NCBI RefSeq assembly: GCF_024543085.1
Contig: NZ_JANHNZ010000002.1
Location: 310,001 to 374,000 of the forward strand
DNA from: Granulicatella seriolae
GTDB lineage: Bacteria; Bacillota; Bacilli; Lactobacillales; Aerococcaceae
Direction of reading: 5' to 3'
DNA: 64,000 bases
Positions 1 through 9,667 of this stretch are shown here, in pieces. The position numbers were made by a program, and so were the translations under genes. The notes under the pieces are model-generated. The model was not told the origin of the DNA. It ran no database searches and saw only the letters and a list, made by a program, of their open reading frames with translations. Numbering within the stretch: position 1 is the first letter of the stretch; every line of letters starts with the position of its first letter.

Positions 1-966
<966 letters not shown>

Positions 967-1046
967 TTACTTGCCTCCTGTGTAATTCTAATCTCTCTAT
1001 TGCTATTGTGCCAATCTTTATAGGCTAAATCAAGTGGTATTTTCTC

Positions 1047-2063
1047 TTATTCCACTAATAAACGCTCATCTTTGCGTTTTTCACGTTCTAGATGTTCCAT
1101 GACAAATTGATCCAACAAGTGATTCACTTGGTCTACAGATTCTGCTTCATTAATGGCCACCTTTGTTTTAGAGGCACGAGGGACTCCTTTTAGGTAGTAG
1201 CCTGCTAATTTACGGAATTCTTTGGTGGCTACCTTTTCACCTTTTAGGCTAGCCAAGCGTTGCAAATGTAATTTTGCAATATCAATTTTTTCTGGTACGG
1301 TATTCGGTTCTAGTAAATCACCAGTTTCTAAATAGTGGGTTGTTTGTTTAATCATCCAAGGGTTAGCTAAGGCAGCTCGTCCAATCATAACACCATCAAC
1401 ACCTGATATGTCAATCATTCGTTTAGCATCTTCTGCACTTTTAACGTCACCATTTCCAATTAGTGGAATACGTTTTAGGTTGCGTTTGACTTCGCCTAGG
1501 ATTTCCCAATCGGCTTTTCCGTCATACATTTGCACTCTGGTACGACCATGCATGGCAACGGCACTTGCCCCTGCTCGCTCAGCTGCCAAGGCATTCTCAA
1601 CGGCATAAAGGTGTTCATGGTCCCAGCCTGTTCTCATCTTAACCGTGACTGGTTTATCGACCGCGTCCACCACTGCCGCAACCATCTCGTAGACCTTATT
1701 AGGATCTAGTAACCATTTGGCACCAGCTTCTGCTTTGATGACCTTGTTGACAGGGCAGCCCATATTGATGTCAATAATAGCCGCTTCAGTCGTTTCAGCA
1801 ACATATTTAGCTGCTTCTACCAAGGTTTCACGGCTTCCACCCATGATTTGAACACTCAAAGGAAACTCGTTGGGTTCGATATGCAGCATATGTAAGGTTT
1901 TCTCATTACGGAACTGAATTCCCTTGTCGCTAATCATCTCGCAAACAACCAAGCCAGCCCCAAACTCTTTTACGGTCACGCGAAATGCCGAATTACTAAT
2001 TCCTGCCATAGGGGCAACTACAACGGGATTATCTATTGTGATAGGTCCTATCTTAAAACTCAT
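1047..2063 (-). CDS. dusB: tRNA-dihydrouridine synthase DusB
   Basis: FMN-dependent enzyme that reduces uridine to dihydrouridine in the D-loop of tRNAs. The 338-residue protein has the N-terminal FMN-barrel motif [10 protein letters not shown] (about residues 14-23), the catalytic cysteine in MGCPVNK (Cys at about 103), the KMRTGW strand and the GNGDV and GRAALANPW phosphate-binding segments. Length is normal for DusB. The ATG at 2063 has a GGAG ribosome site. It sits between the end of the mgl/LacI region, separated by a terminator and repeats, and lysS, with which it probably forms an operon. Assignment to the DusB subgroup rather than another Dus rests on the lysS neighbourhood and general similarity. 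Confidence 0.93.
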   Translation of the reverse strand: MSFKIGPITIDNPVVVAPMAGISNSAFRVTVKEFGAGLVVCEMISDKGIQFRNEKTLHMLHIEPNEFPLSVQIMGGSRETLVEAAKYVAETTEAAIIDINMGCPVNKVIKAEAGAKWLLDPNKVYEMVAAVVDAVDKPVTVKMRTGWDHEHLYAVENALAAERAGASAVAMHGRTRVQMYDGKADWEILGEVKRNLKRIPLIGNGDVKSAEDAKRMIDISGVDGVMIGRAALANPWMIKQTTHYLETGDLLEPNTVPEKIDIAKLHLQRLASLKGEKVATKEFRKLAGYYLKGVPRASKTKVAINEAESVDQVNHLLDQFVMEHLEREKRKDERLLVE

Positions 2064-2107
2064 CTATATTAACTCCTCTTTTTCAATATATGCCGGCATA
2101 TTTTAAC

Positions 2108-2140
2108 ACAAAAAGCCATTCATCAAAAGACAAATGGCTT
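2108..2140 (-). terminator. Rho-independent terminator upstream of dusB
   Basis: Inverted repeat AAGCCATT (2113-2120) and AATGGCTT (2133-2140), followed on the minus strand by a short T-rich run. It would stop transcription arriving from the regulator gene and the repeat region before dusB. Confidence 0.7.
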
Positions 2141-2210
2141 AATTGTACAAAATAAGTTTAGTAGCAGCTGGATCATACATCAGTAACGAGTAAAAAACGG
2201 TTTATATCAC

Positions 2211-2300
2211 AAAAGAGTTGCTCAGAAGTAGACCGGAAATGGGAACGATGGCACCGCCGAAAGCCTTGGTCTTTCGGCTTAGCTGACTACGTATCTGTAA
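2211..2300 (+). repeat. Dispersed structured repeat, copy R1 (truncated left half)
   Basis: Left half of the window's dispersed repeat in the plus orientation: arm start AAAAGAGT at 2211, GGAAAT at 2235-2240, the ACGATGGCACCGCC core start, and the P2 hairpin. It stops abruptly at 2300 where copy R2's outer end begins, and no partner arm is present. Its P2 helix reads CCGAAAG/CTTTCGG where other copies read CCGTGAG/CTCACGG, a paired change at two positions. Confidence 0.8.
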
Positions 2301-2302
2301 GG

Positions 2303-2556
2303 GGCTGGGCAAAAAGTCAAGACTGCTATTCAAACAAAAGAGTTTTGCGAAAATCTTACCAGAAATAACGGTGTAAAGCATAGCTGGCGTACAGTGGATG
2401 TTTGGCGCTTTCGCCGATTACAGCCACGTAGACAGCTAAGCCAGTGAGACCTTGGCTCACGGCGGTGCCACCGTTCTCATTTCTGGTAAGATTTTCGCAA
2501 AACTCTTTTGTGCTTTAAAAAAATAAATATTAGTCATTATGGACTTTTTGTCCAGC
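2303..2556 (-). repeat. Dispersed structured repeat, copy R2 (long form)
   Basis: The inner palindromic unit spans 2335-2510. Arms 2335-2366 and 2479-2510 are perfect 32-base inverted repeats (CAAAAGAGTTTTGCG outermost). The conserved core between them lies in reverse orientation. A second, outermost inverted pair, GGCTGGGCAAAAAGTC (2303-2318) and GACTTTTTGTCCAGC (2542-2556), makes the long form. The whole 250-base unit is nearly the same as copy R4 at 22969-23221, except for the apical hairpin. Confidence 0.9.
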
Positions 2557-2558
2557 AA

Positions 2559-3572
<1,014 letters not shown>

Positions 3573-3601
3573 TTACACTAACTAGTTTAAGACAAAACCT
3601 A

Positions 3602-3631
3602 AGAAAACCAAAGCTTATACTCTGGTTTTCT
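3602..3631 (-). terminator. Hairpin between mglC and the LacI-family gene
   Basis: AGAAAACCA (3602-3610) pairs with TGGTTTTCT (3623-3631). The T-run is strong on the plus side and weak on the minus side, so for the mgl transcript it may be only a partial terminator or a processing stem. Confidence 0.5.
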
Positions 3632-3640
3632 AGTGTTTTT

Positions 3641-4648
3641 TTATTTTTTAACCATTGTTTTACGGATATCCAAAGCAACTGCTACGATAATAACAATACC
3701 TTGAATCACGTTGGTCATATCTGGTGTTACTCCTAAATAGGTCAAACAAACTTTCAATAATTCAAAGACGAATACCCCTAATAGGATACCTGGAACTGTA
3801 CCTTGTCCACCAGCTGTTGATACGCCACCAATAGTTGCAGAAGCGATAGCATCTAACTCATATCCCATCCCTGCACCAGCTCCAGCTGATCCAGTTTTAG
3901 CTGAAAGCAAGTAACCAGCCAAGCCATACAAAATACCAGCTAAGGCAAAGATTTTTACTTTTGAAAAACTAACATTTACCCCGGAAACTTCTGCAGCATT
4001 CTCATTCCCACCAATAGCATACATATATTTTCCATAACGAGTTTTATTGTAAAGAATCCACATTAAAATACCAACAATTGCTGCAATAATAGCAATATAA
4101 GGGATTAAACCAGCAATCTTTCCTTGTCCTAATTGAATGAATTCTGGTTTAAACGTCCCGATTGGTTTACTTTGAGAGTAAATTAATACAAATCCATAAA
4201 TCATAATTTGCGCCCCTAAAGTTGCCAAGAATGGCGGTACCTTTAGGAAAGCAATTACTATTCCGTTCATTAGGCCTAAAACTCCACCCACTGCTAATGC
4301 CACAAATAAAGGCACAATAATTGGGAAGTCTGGTAGGTCAGGGAAAAATTTACCCACAAAATCTGGTTGTTGAACTAAGGTTGCCGTTACGATTGCTGTT
4401 AAACCTACAATACGTCCCGCTGAAAGGTCAGTACCTCTGATAATTAAACAACCAGAAACACCTAAAGCGATAATAAATCGTACAGAGGTATTGGCCATGA
4501 TATTGGATGCATTTCCGATGGTAAAGAAGTTATCTTGCGTTAATCCAGTATAAAGAATCATTGCAATAACAACGATATACATTGAATTCTGTGTTAGAAA
4601 TTCTGATAAATTGAATTTTTTCTTACTTGGCGTTACTACTTGAGCCAT
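3641..4648 (-). CDS. mglC: Galactose/methylgalactoside-type ABC transporter permease
   Basis: Inner-membrane channel subunit of a sugar ABC importer of the ribose/galactose class. The 335-residue protein is very hydrophobic, with about nine to ten predicted membrane segments, and carries the family stretches ALGVSGCLIIRGTDLSAGR (about residues 60-78) and the EAA-like loop AIASATIGGVSTAGGQG. The ATG at 4648 follows AAGGAGGAATTACT. It is separated from mglA by about 400 bases holding three tandem repeats, unusual inside a transporter operon. The substrate is inferred as galactose or a related hexose from similarity to Mgl proteins; ribose-type transporters are close relatives. Confidence 0.9.
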   Translation of the reverse strand: MAQVVTPSKKKFNLSEFLTQNSMYIVVIAMILYTGLTQDNFFTIGNASNIMANTSVRFIIALGVSGCLIIRGTDLSAGRIVGLTAIVTATLVQQPDFVGKFFPDLPDFPIIVPLFVALAVGGVLGLMNGIVIAFLKVPPFLATLGAQIMIYGFVLIYSQSKPIGTFKPEFIQLGQGKIAGLIPYIAIIAAIVGILMWILYNKTRYGKYMYAIGGNENAAEVSGVNVSFSKVKIFALAGILYGLAGYLLSAKTGSAGAGAGMGYELDAIASATIGGVSTAGGQGTVPGILLGVFVFELLKVCLTYLGVTPDMTNVIQGIVIIVAVALDIRKTMVKK

Positions 4649-4692
4649 AGTAATTCCTCCTTAATCGTTAGTCGAGTATTGGTTATGGGGTT

Positions 4693-5051
4693 TAATTGAG
4701 TTCGGGTTGGCAGTGGTTCGGAATTTAGATGAATTTTCTACAGTCTCTTTGAGACTTCCGTAAAATTCCCTAAAATTCTGTCACCTCTGTACGCCACCCC
4801 TCACATCTTGTGTAATTAGGCTCGAGTTGGCATACTCTCGGAAATTAGATAAATTCCCTACTGCCTCTTTGAGGCTTCCGTGGAATTTCCTAAATTTCTG
4901 TCGGGTATAAACGCCATCTCTCGCACCTTGTGTTAATTAGGCTCGAGTTGGCATACTCTCGGAAATTAGATAAATTCCCTACTGCCTCTTTGAGGCTTCC
5001 GTGGAATTTCCTAAATTTCTGTCGGGTATAAACGCCATCTCTCGCACCTTG
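4693..5051 (-). repeat. Three tandem 120-base repeats between mglA and mglC
   Basis: Copies at 4693-4812, 4813-4933 and 4934-5051. The second and third are identical over about 118 bases by eye; the first is diverged but aligns throughout. Each contains an inner hairpin GCCTC-TTT-GAGGC and flanking arms (GGAAATTAGATAAATTCC against GGAATTTCCTAAATTTC) that pair imperfectly, so each unit can fold into one long stem-loop in the mRNA. The last copy runs up to the mglA stop codon. The stretch holds no gene. Confidence 0.92.
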
Positions 5052-6554
5052 TTACATAAACTTCGTTGCTAGCGTCATTACTGCTTCTTGAGAAGCTTCT
5101 TCTCTATCTAGGAAACCAGATACTCGGCCTTCACACATAACCATGATTCGGTCGCTGACACCTAGTAGTTCTGACATTTCTGAGGTAATCATAATGATAC
5201 TCTTACCTTCTGCGGCTAAATCATTGATGATTTGGTAGATTTCATATTTTGCACCTACGTCAATCCCTCGAGTCGGCTCATCCAAGATTAGAATATCTGG
5301 GCTATTTGCCAACCATCTGGACAAGATAACCTTTTGTTGATTTCCTCCAGATAAACTCTCAATTTTTGTTTTGTTACTTGGCGTTTTAACACGTAATCTT
5401 GCCACATTTTCATCAACGACTTTATTAACCTCTTTTTCATTGATGATACCCACCTTACTAGTGAAGCCCTTTAAAGCAGCTATGGAGGTATTATCTGTAA
5501 TAGACAATACACCAAATATGCCATTATAACGACGGTCTTCAGTCACCAAAGCTATCTTATTTGCAATGGCATCCGAAGGGGTATTAATGCTCACTTCTTT
5601 TCCTCTGATAAAAATCTTACCAGACTCAAGTTTCCTCATTCCAAATAGAGCTTCCATCAACTCTGTTCGTTGCGCTCCAACTAGCCCTCCTACTCCAAGG
5701 ATTTCACCTTGATAGAGTTCGAAGTTTGCATGTTTAAAGGACAAGGGATTTGGTGATGTCATATCTTCAACTTTTAAGATAACTTTTTCGCTAGGCGCAT
5801 TGGTTTTCGGTGGGAATAAGCTGGTCAATTCACGCCCCACCATTGCCGAAATAATTTTTGCTTTGGTCATTTCTTCAGCTGGCCAAGTTCCTACGTACTG
5901 CCCATCTCGCATAATCGTAATATCGTCAGAGATGCGTAAGATTTCGTCCATCTTATGAGATATATAAATAATTCCAATGTTCTTTGCTTTTAGACTTTCA
6001 ATAATTTCAAATAGCTTTTCTACTTCTGAACTGGTTAAGGAGGATGTTGGTTCATCCATAATTACGATACGTGCATTATGAGAAATCGCTTTGGCAATTT
6101 CCACAGACTGCATTTGAGAAACAGTTAAATCGTTTAGCAACGTTTTCGGATCCACAACCAAACCAACTTCTTTTAGTAGAGCTTTGGTGTTTTCATTCAT
6201 CTTGCCATGATCCACCGTTTTAAATTTCGTCAATGGGTAGTTGCCTAAAAATACATTCTCTGCAATGGTCATCATACGAATTGGCTGCAACTCTTGATGA
6301 ATCATTGAAATTCCTGCATTGATAGCTTCTTTTGAATCCTTATAATCAACTTCTTGCCCGTCAAAAATAACGGTACCTTGATCTCTATGGTAGATTCCAA
6401 ACAAACATTTCATCAGTGTTGATTTCCCAGCACCGTTTTCACCCATAAGTGCATGAACGGTTCCTGGTCTTAGGTTTAGACTAACGTTGTCTAAGGCTTT
6501 CACACCTGGAAATGTTTTGGTGATATTTTTCATCTGTAAAATATATTCACTCAT
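5052..6554 (-). CDS. mglA: Galactose/methylgalactoside-type ABC transporter ATP-binding protein
   Basis: Cytoplasmic ATPase that powers the MglBC importer. The 500-residue protein has two fused ABC domains. The first has Walker A GENGAGKST (residues 38-46), a degenerate signature LTVSQMQ and Walker B IVIMDEPTSS; the second has the signature LSGGNQQK and Walker B ILILDEPTRG, with a degenerate Walker A (GGLVGAQRTE), as usual for sugar ABC ATPases of the RbsA/MglA type. The ATG at 6554 has a GGGAGTGG ribosome site. Upstream toward mglB are two hairpins, downstream the tandem repeats, so subunit ratios are probably set at the RNA level. Confidence 0.94.
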   Translation of the reverse strand: MSEYILQMKNITKTFPGVKALDNVSLNLRPGTVHALMGENGAGKSTLMKCLFGIYHRDQGTVIFDGQEVDYKDSKEAINAGISMIHQELQPIRMMTIAENVFLGNYPLTKFKTVDHGKMNENTKALLKEVGLVVDPKTLLNDLTVSQMQSVEIAKAISHNARIVIMDEPTSSLTSSEVEKLFEIIESLKAKNIGIIYISHKMDEILRISDDITIMRDGQYVGTWPAEEMTKAKIISAMVGRELTSLFPPKTNAPSEKVILKVEDMTSPNPLSFKHANFELYQGEILGVGGLVGAQRTELMEALFGMRKLESGKIFIRGKEVSINTPSDAIANKIALVTEDRRYNGIFGVLSITDNTSIAALKGFTSKVGIINEKEVNKVVDENVARLRVKTPSNKTKIESLSGGNQQKVILSRWLANSPDILILDEPTRGIDVGAKYEIYQIINDLAAEGKSIIMITSEMSELLGVSDRIMVMCEGRVSGFLDREEASQEAVMTLATKFM

Positions 6555-6643
6555 TTAGCCACTCCCTATCTTGTACTATGTCAAATTCTTTTACCTTCTA
6601 ACAAAATAAAACACAAATGACACTGATAAATAGCGATGATCCG

Positions 6644-6724
6644 ATGGTTAATAAAGAAAGACTTTATTAACCATAAACCACTGAGCCAACTTCTTCTTGT
6701 GCCTATAATAATCAGAGGAAGTTG
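6644..6724 (-). other. Two hairpins between mglB and mglA
   Basis: A perfect 13-base stem with a 5-base loop (ATGGTTAATAAAG at 6644-6656 against 6662-6674) and a second stem CAACTTC/GAAGTTG (about 6688-6724). There is no good T-run on the minus strand, so these look more like mRNA-stabilising or processing structures protecting the abundant mglB message than full terminators. The 282-base gap holds no ORF. Confidence 0.6.
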
Positions 6725-6836
6725 CAACCTTGGTTATCAGGCTACACAGTAATCATTCGTGCTCTCATATCACATAAAAAGATATGCTTATGTTTAACAT
6801 TTGTTTTTCTAGTAATAACGTTTTAGTAGTTTGACA

Positions 6837-7949
6837 TTAGTTGTTTAACGCTTTGTCACGTTCTGCATAACGAACCTTGATTGCTTCAGTAGTTTCAGTT
6901 TTAGCAGTAGCTGGTTTTAATTCAGCTTCTTCTGGTTTAGTAACTTTAACATAGTTGATCCAGTAGTAAGCCTCAGCATCTTCACCATTCATTAATTTAA
7001 CGGCAACATCTGCTGCTGTATGAGATTGGTTGAAGTGGTCATTCAATACTGTACCTGTTAATCTACCTTTTTCTAATAGGTTGATAGCATCTGGAATCGC
7101 ATCAACACCAACTACATAGATATCTTCATTTACTTTACGGCCAGCAGCTTCAATCGCTGTAACAGCCCCAACTGCCATACCATCGTTGTTAGCAAATACA
7201 ACTTCTAATTTGTTGCCAAATTGTTCCAAAGCAGCAGCAGTAACTTCTTGTCCCTTAGCTGTGTCCCAGTTAGCTAAATATGGTTCTGCTAAAGCTTCTT
7301 TTTTGATTCCTGCATCGTCTAAAGCTTTAACTGAGAAAGCAGTACGTTGTTGTGCATCTACGTTAGCTGGATCTCCGAATAGAGTGATGTAGTTAACTGT
7401 TCCGTCACCATTGATGTCACCTTTGTTGCTTGTTGCAGCAATCATTTCACCTTGGAAAGTTCCTGATTGTGTTGCATCAGCACCAACATAAGTCGTTTTA
7501 CCTGGCCAGATTTCTAGTTCTGCAACTTCTGGTTCACGGTTGATTAATACAACTGGAATTTCAGCAGCTTTAGCAAGGTTAATAATAGCTCCTGCAGCTG
7601 TTGGGTCCACTAAGTTAGCCAAAATAACATCTTTCTTTTGGTTAATAAAGTTATTGATTTGTTCTGTTTGTGTTGCTTGGTCTTGTTTACCATCTTGGAT
7701 ATCTAAGACATATTTATTCCCAGTTTCTTCACCCAATTTTTTGAAATATGCAGCTAGTTCTTCACGATATAGTGTCATGAAGTTATCGTCAAATTTGTAA
7801 ATTGCAACGCCGACATTGTATGTTTTACCTTCTGCAGTACCTGTACCCGATTCAGTACTTGAGCTGGCTGTTCCTCCACCTGTGTTGCCACATGCTACTA
7901 AAACAATTGATACGAACATAAACGCAACAATCTTCCATAGTTTCTTCAT
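6837..7949 (-). CDS. mglB: Galactose/methylgalactoside-type sugar-binding lipoprotein
   Basis: Membrane-anchored substrate-binding component that delivers sugar to MglAC. I place the start at the ATG at 7949 (370 residues), preceded by AAAAGGAG, not at the longer frame from 8033, because this yields a clean lipoprotein signal MKKLWKIVAFMFVSIVLVAC with lipobox LVAC (Cys at about 20). A Ser/Thr/Gly-rich linker and a periplasmic-binding-protein fold follow (NVGVAIYKFDDNF; NLVDPTAAGAIINLAK; FANNDGMAVGAV; VVGVDAIPDA). First gene of the operon, directly behind a promoter and a LacI-type operator. Galactose/glucose is the likely ligand class by family. Confidence 0.93.
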   Translation of the reverse strand: MKKLWKIVAFMFVSIVLVACGNTGGGTASSSTESGTGTAEGKTYNVGVAIYKFDDNFMTLYREELAAYFKKLGEETGNKYVLDIQDGKQDQATQTEQINNFINQKKDVILANLVDPTAAGAIINLAKAAEIPVVLINREPEVAELEIWPGKTTYVGADATQSGTFQGEMIAATSNKGDINGDGTVNYITLFGDPANVDAQQRTAFSVKALDDAGIKKEALAEPYLANWDTAKGQEVTAAALEQFGNKLEVVFANNDGMAVGAVTAIEAAGRKVNEDIYVVGVDAIPDAINLLEKGRLTGTVLNDHFNQSHTAADVAVKLMNGEDAEAYYWINYVKVTKPEEAELKPATAKTETTEAIKVRYAERDKALNN

Positions 7950-7975
7950 CCTATTTTTCTCCTTTTCGTTTTGTC

Positions 7976-7992
7976 TAGTAAAACGTTTACTA
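7976..7992 (-). promoter_or_regulatory. LacI/GalR-type operator of mglB
   Basis: Seventeen-base near-perfect palindrome TAGTAAAACGTTTACTA centred on AACGTT, placed about 6-22 bases after the predicted mglB transcription start. Position and form fit repression by the LacI-family protein encoded at the end of the operon. It also partly resembles a CcpA cre site but lacks the outer TG/CA pair. Confidence 0.7.
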
Positions 7993-8004
7993 CTAGTTAG
8001 ATAT

Positions 8005-8033
8005 AATTTACCATTTGTAACCGATTTCGTCAA
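8005..8033 (-). promoter_or_regulatory. mglB promoter
   Basis: On the minus strand -35 TTGACG (8028-8033), a 17-base spacer and -10 TAAATT (8005-8010); the predicted leader is about 50 bases and holds the operator. Confidence 0.6.
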
Positions 8034-8061
8034 GAGGATATTTTGATTATGTTACAAATAA

Positions 8062-8103
8062 AAAACGCCTTTGTGAATCCAAGCAGCATCACATAGGCGT
8101 TTT
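8062..8103 (-). terminator. Bidirectional terminator between the DUF2812 gene and mglB
   Basis: Stem AAACGCCTTTGTGA (8062-8075) against TCACATAGGCGTTT (8089-8103) with one mismatch, with A- and T-runs on both sides. It ends the hslO/DUF2812 transcript ahead of the mgl promoter. Confidence 0.8.
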
Positions 8104-8153
8104 CTATGATTTTCTCACTAATTTATAAGGTAAACTATTAGTAAAAATTTACT

Positions 8154-8681
8154 TCATTTATTAATTATTCTTAGTTGTTTTTTCATTTTTTGATAAACAG
8201 ACAATAAAAAGATGCCTAAAGCACTATCTCCAATAATGACCAACAAATAAACTGGATTTTGTTCCCTAGAATAAAGATAACTTGCCAAAAACAGTAAGGC
8301 AATACAGATACCAAAACCAAACCACTCTACTCGTTTGATAATAGCTTGAATCATATTTTTGCGATCTGACTGATTGCGTTCAATATCCACCTCAGAAAAC
8401 GGACGACTAAAATAGTACCAAGCTCCACCTTTTGCAGATTGGTAGTAAGCATCTAGCAGAAACCCTTGCTGTTTATAGAATTCAATACCGTCATTAGGTA
8501 AGGTCTCTAAGAAATATTCAACAATATACTGTCTGTCCTGTGCCTGATCTGATTCGAAATGGTAACCCATCTCATCATAGTTGGCAAATCTCCAACCCTT
8601 TTTTGCCATATCCACCAAATAATCTTCTTCTTTTTGACTGTCATAATTAGGGAAAGCTCTTTTCTCGATTTTACGACTCAC
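8154..8681 (-). CDS. DUF2812-family membrane protein
   Basis: A 175-residue protein of unknown function. The N-terminal soluble part (residues 1 to about 115, KRAFPNYDSQKEEDYLVDMA, then KGWRFANYDEMGYHF) matches the DUF2812 domain, and the C-terminal part has two membrane segments (about 122-140 and 146-163) followed by a basic tail. The frame opens with GTG at 8681, preceded by AGAGGTGA. It starts 11 bases after the hslO stop codon, so the two genes are probably co-transcribed. Family members are often paired with a PadR regulator, but none is present here. Confidence 0.75.
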   Translation of the reverse strand: MSRKIEKRAFPNYDSQKEEDYLVDMAKKGWRFANYDEMGYHFESDQAQDRQYIVEYFLETLPNDGIEFYKQQGFLLDAYYQSAKGGAWYYFSRPFSEVDIERNQSDRKNMIQAIIKRVEWFGFGICIALLFLASYLYSREQNPVYLLVIIGDSALGIFLLSVYQKMKKQLRIINK

Positions 8682-8692
8682 CTTGTCACCTC

Positions 8693-9589
8693 TTATGCTT
8701 GTAGTTTTTGTTGACGAATTTCTTCTATTAAATCTAACAAATCTTCATTACTGTAGAAAAACTTTTCAGAACAGAAGTGACATACGACTTCTGCTCCATG
8801 GTCTTCATCCACTAGACGTTTCAACTCTTCTTCACCAATGGCAATCAAGCCTGAACTAAATTTGTCTCTAGTACAAGAACAGTTAAACTGAACTGGCATG
8901 GTTTCCAAAGGTTGAATATTCTCTTTGCCTAACAAGCGGTCCAACAAATCTTCCGGACTAGCTTCTTGGTCAAGTAGACTGGAAATCATAGGAATATCTG
9001 ATAAACATTTTTCGATTTCTACGATTGTTTCTTCTGTCACTCCTGGCATTAATTGTATCATAAAGCCTCCAGCAGCACGGACTGATTCATCTGAGTTAAC
9101 CAAAACAGACAGCCCCATAGATCCATTAATCTGTTCAGAAACAGCCATATAATAAGTAAAATCCGCCCCCAATTCCCCATCAACAATGGGTATCTGACCG
9201 GAAAATGGTTCCCGCATACCTAAATCTTTGATAACGGTCATGGTTCCTCTATCCCCAACAACTGTACGCACATCCAATTTCCCTTGCTCGTTAAGCGGTA
9301 AAGAAACATGAGGATTAGAAATGTAGCCACGCATATCCCCTTGTCCATTCGCATCCGTAAAAATCTTACCACCTAAGCCATTACCATGAATTTGAACAGA
9401 AATTCTTTCTTGATCTTTTAAACTAGAGGCAAGTAAGGTTGTTCCAATTAGTGTCCGACCTAAGGCAGCTGTTGCGGCACTCCATGTATCATGTTTTTTT
9501 TGTGCTGTAGAGATTGATTCTGTCGCCACAAGAGCAACTGCTTTTACTTGCCCATGAAACGCTAAAACTTTCGTCATGTAATCTGACAT
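8693..9589 (-). CDS. hslO: Redox-regulated molecular chaperone Hsp33
   Basis: Cytosolic holdase chaperone switched on by oxidation of four zinc-binding cysteines. All four are visible near the C-terminus as CSC (about residues 234-236) and CHFC (about 267-270). I choose the ATG at 9589 (298 residues; AAGAAGGG ribosome site) over the 13-codon-longer frame because the protein then begins with the family sequence MSDYMTKVLAFHGQVKA. It follows ftsH by 78 bases, the usual ftsH-hslO order. Confidence 0.95.
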   Translation of the reverse strand: MSDYMTKVLAFHGQVKAVALVATESISTAQKKHDTWSAATAALGRTLIGTTLLASSLKDQERISVQIHGNGLGGKIFTDANGQGDMRGYISNPHVSLPLNEQGKLDVRTVVGDRGTMTVIKDLGMREPFSGQIPIVDGELGADFTYYMAVSEQINGSMGLSVLVNSDESVRAAGGFMIQLMPGVTEETIVEIEKCLSDIPMISSLLDQEASPEDLLDRLLGKENIQPLETMPVQFNCSCTRDKFSSGLIAIGEEELKRLVDEDHGAEVVCHFCSEKFFYSNEDLLDLIEEIRQQKLQA

Positions 9590-9604
9590 TATTACCCTTC
9601 TTTC

Positions 9605-9660
9605 TTTAAAAAAAGAGAAATGTGCCAAAAGTTTCCTTCCGCTACACTCCTCTTTTTTCT
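9605..9660 (-). terminator. Possible weak terminator between ftsH and hslO
   Basis: On the minus strand AAAAAAGAG and GTGT pair across a bulged stem with ACAT and CTCTTTTTTT. The T-run is good but the stem is interrupted, so partial read-through into hslO is likely. Confidence 0.4.
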
Positions 9661-9667
9661 TTATAGA

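Noticed and set aside
985-1014. Promoter-like TTGGCA-N18-TAGAAT before lysS
   Set aside because: The predicted start would fall inside the ribosome-binding site, leaving no usable leader.
7976-7992. mglB palindrome as a CcpA cre site
   Set aside because: Outer TG/CA positions do not match; a local LacI-family operator explains it better, though dual use is not excluded.
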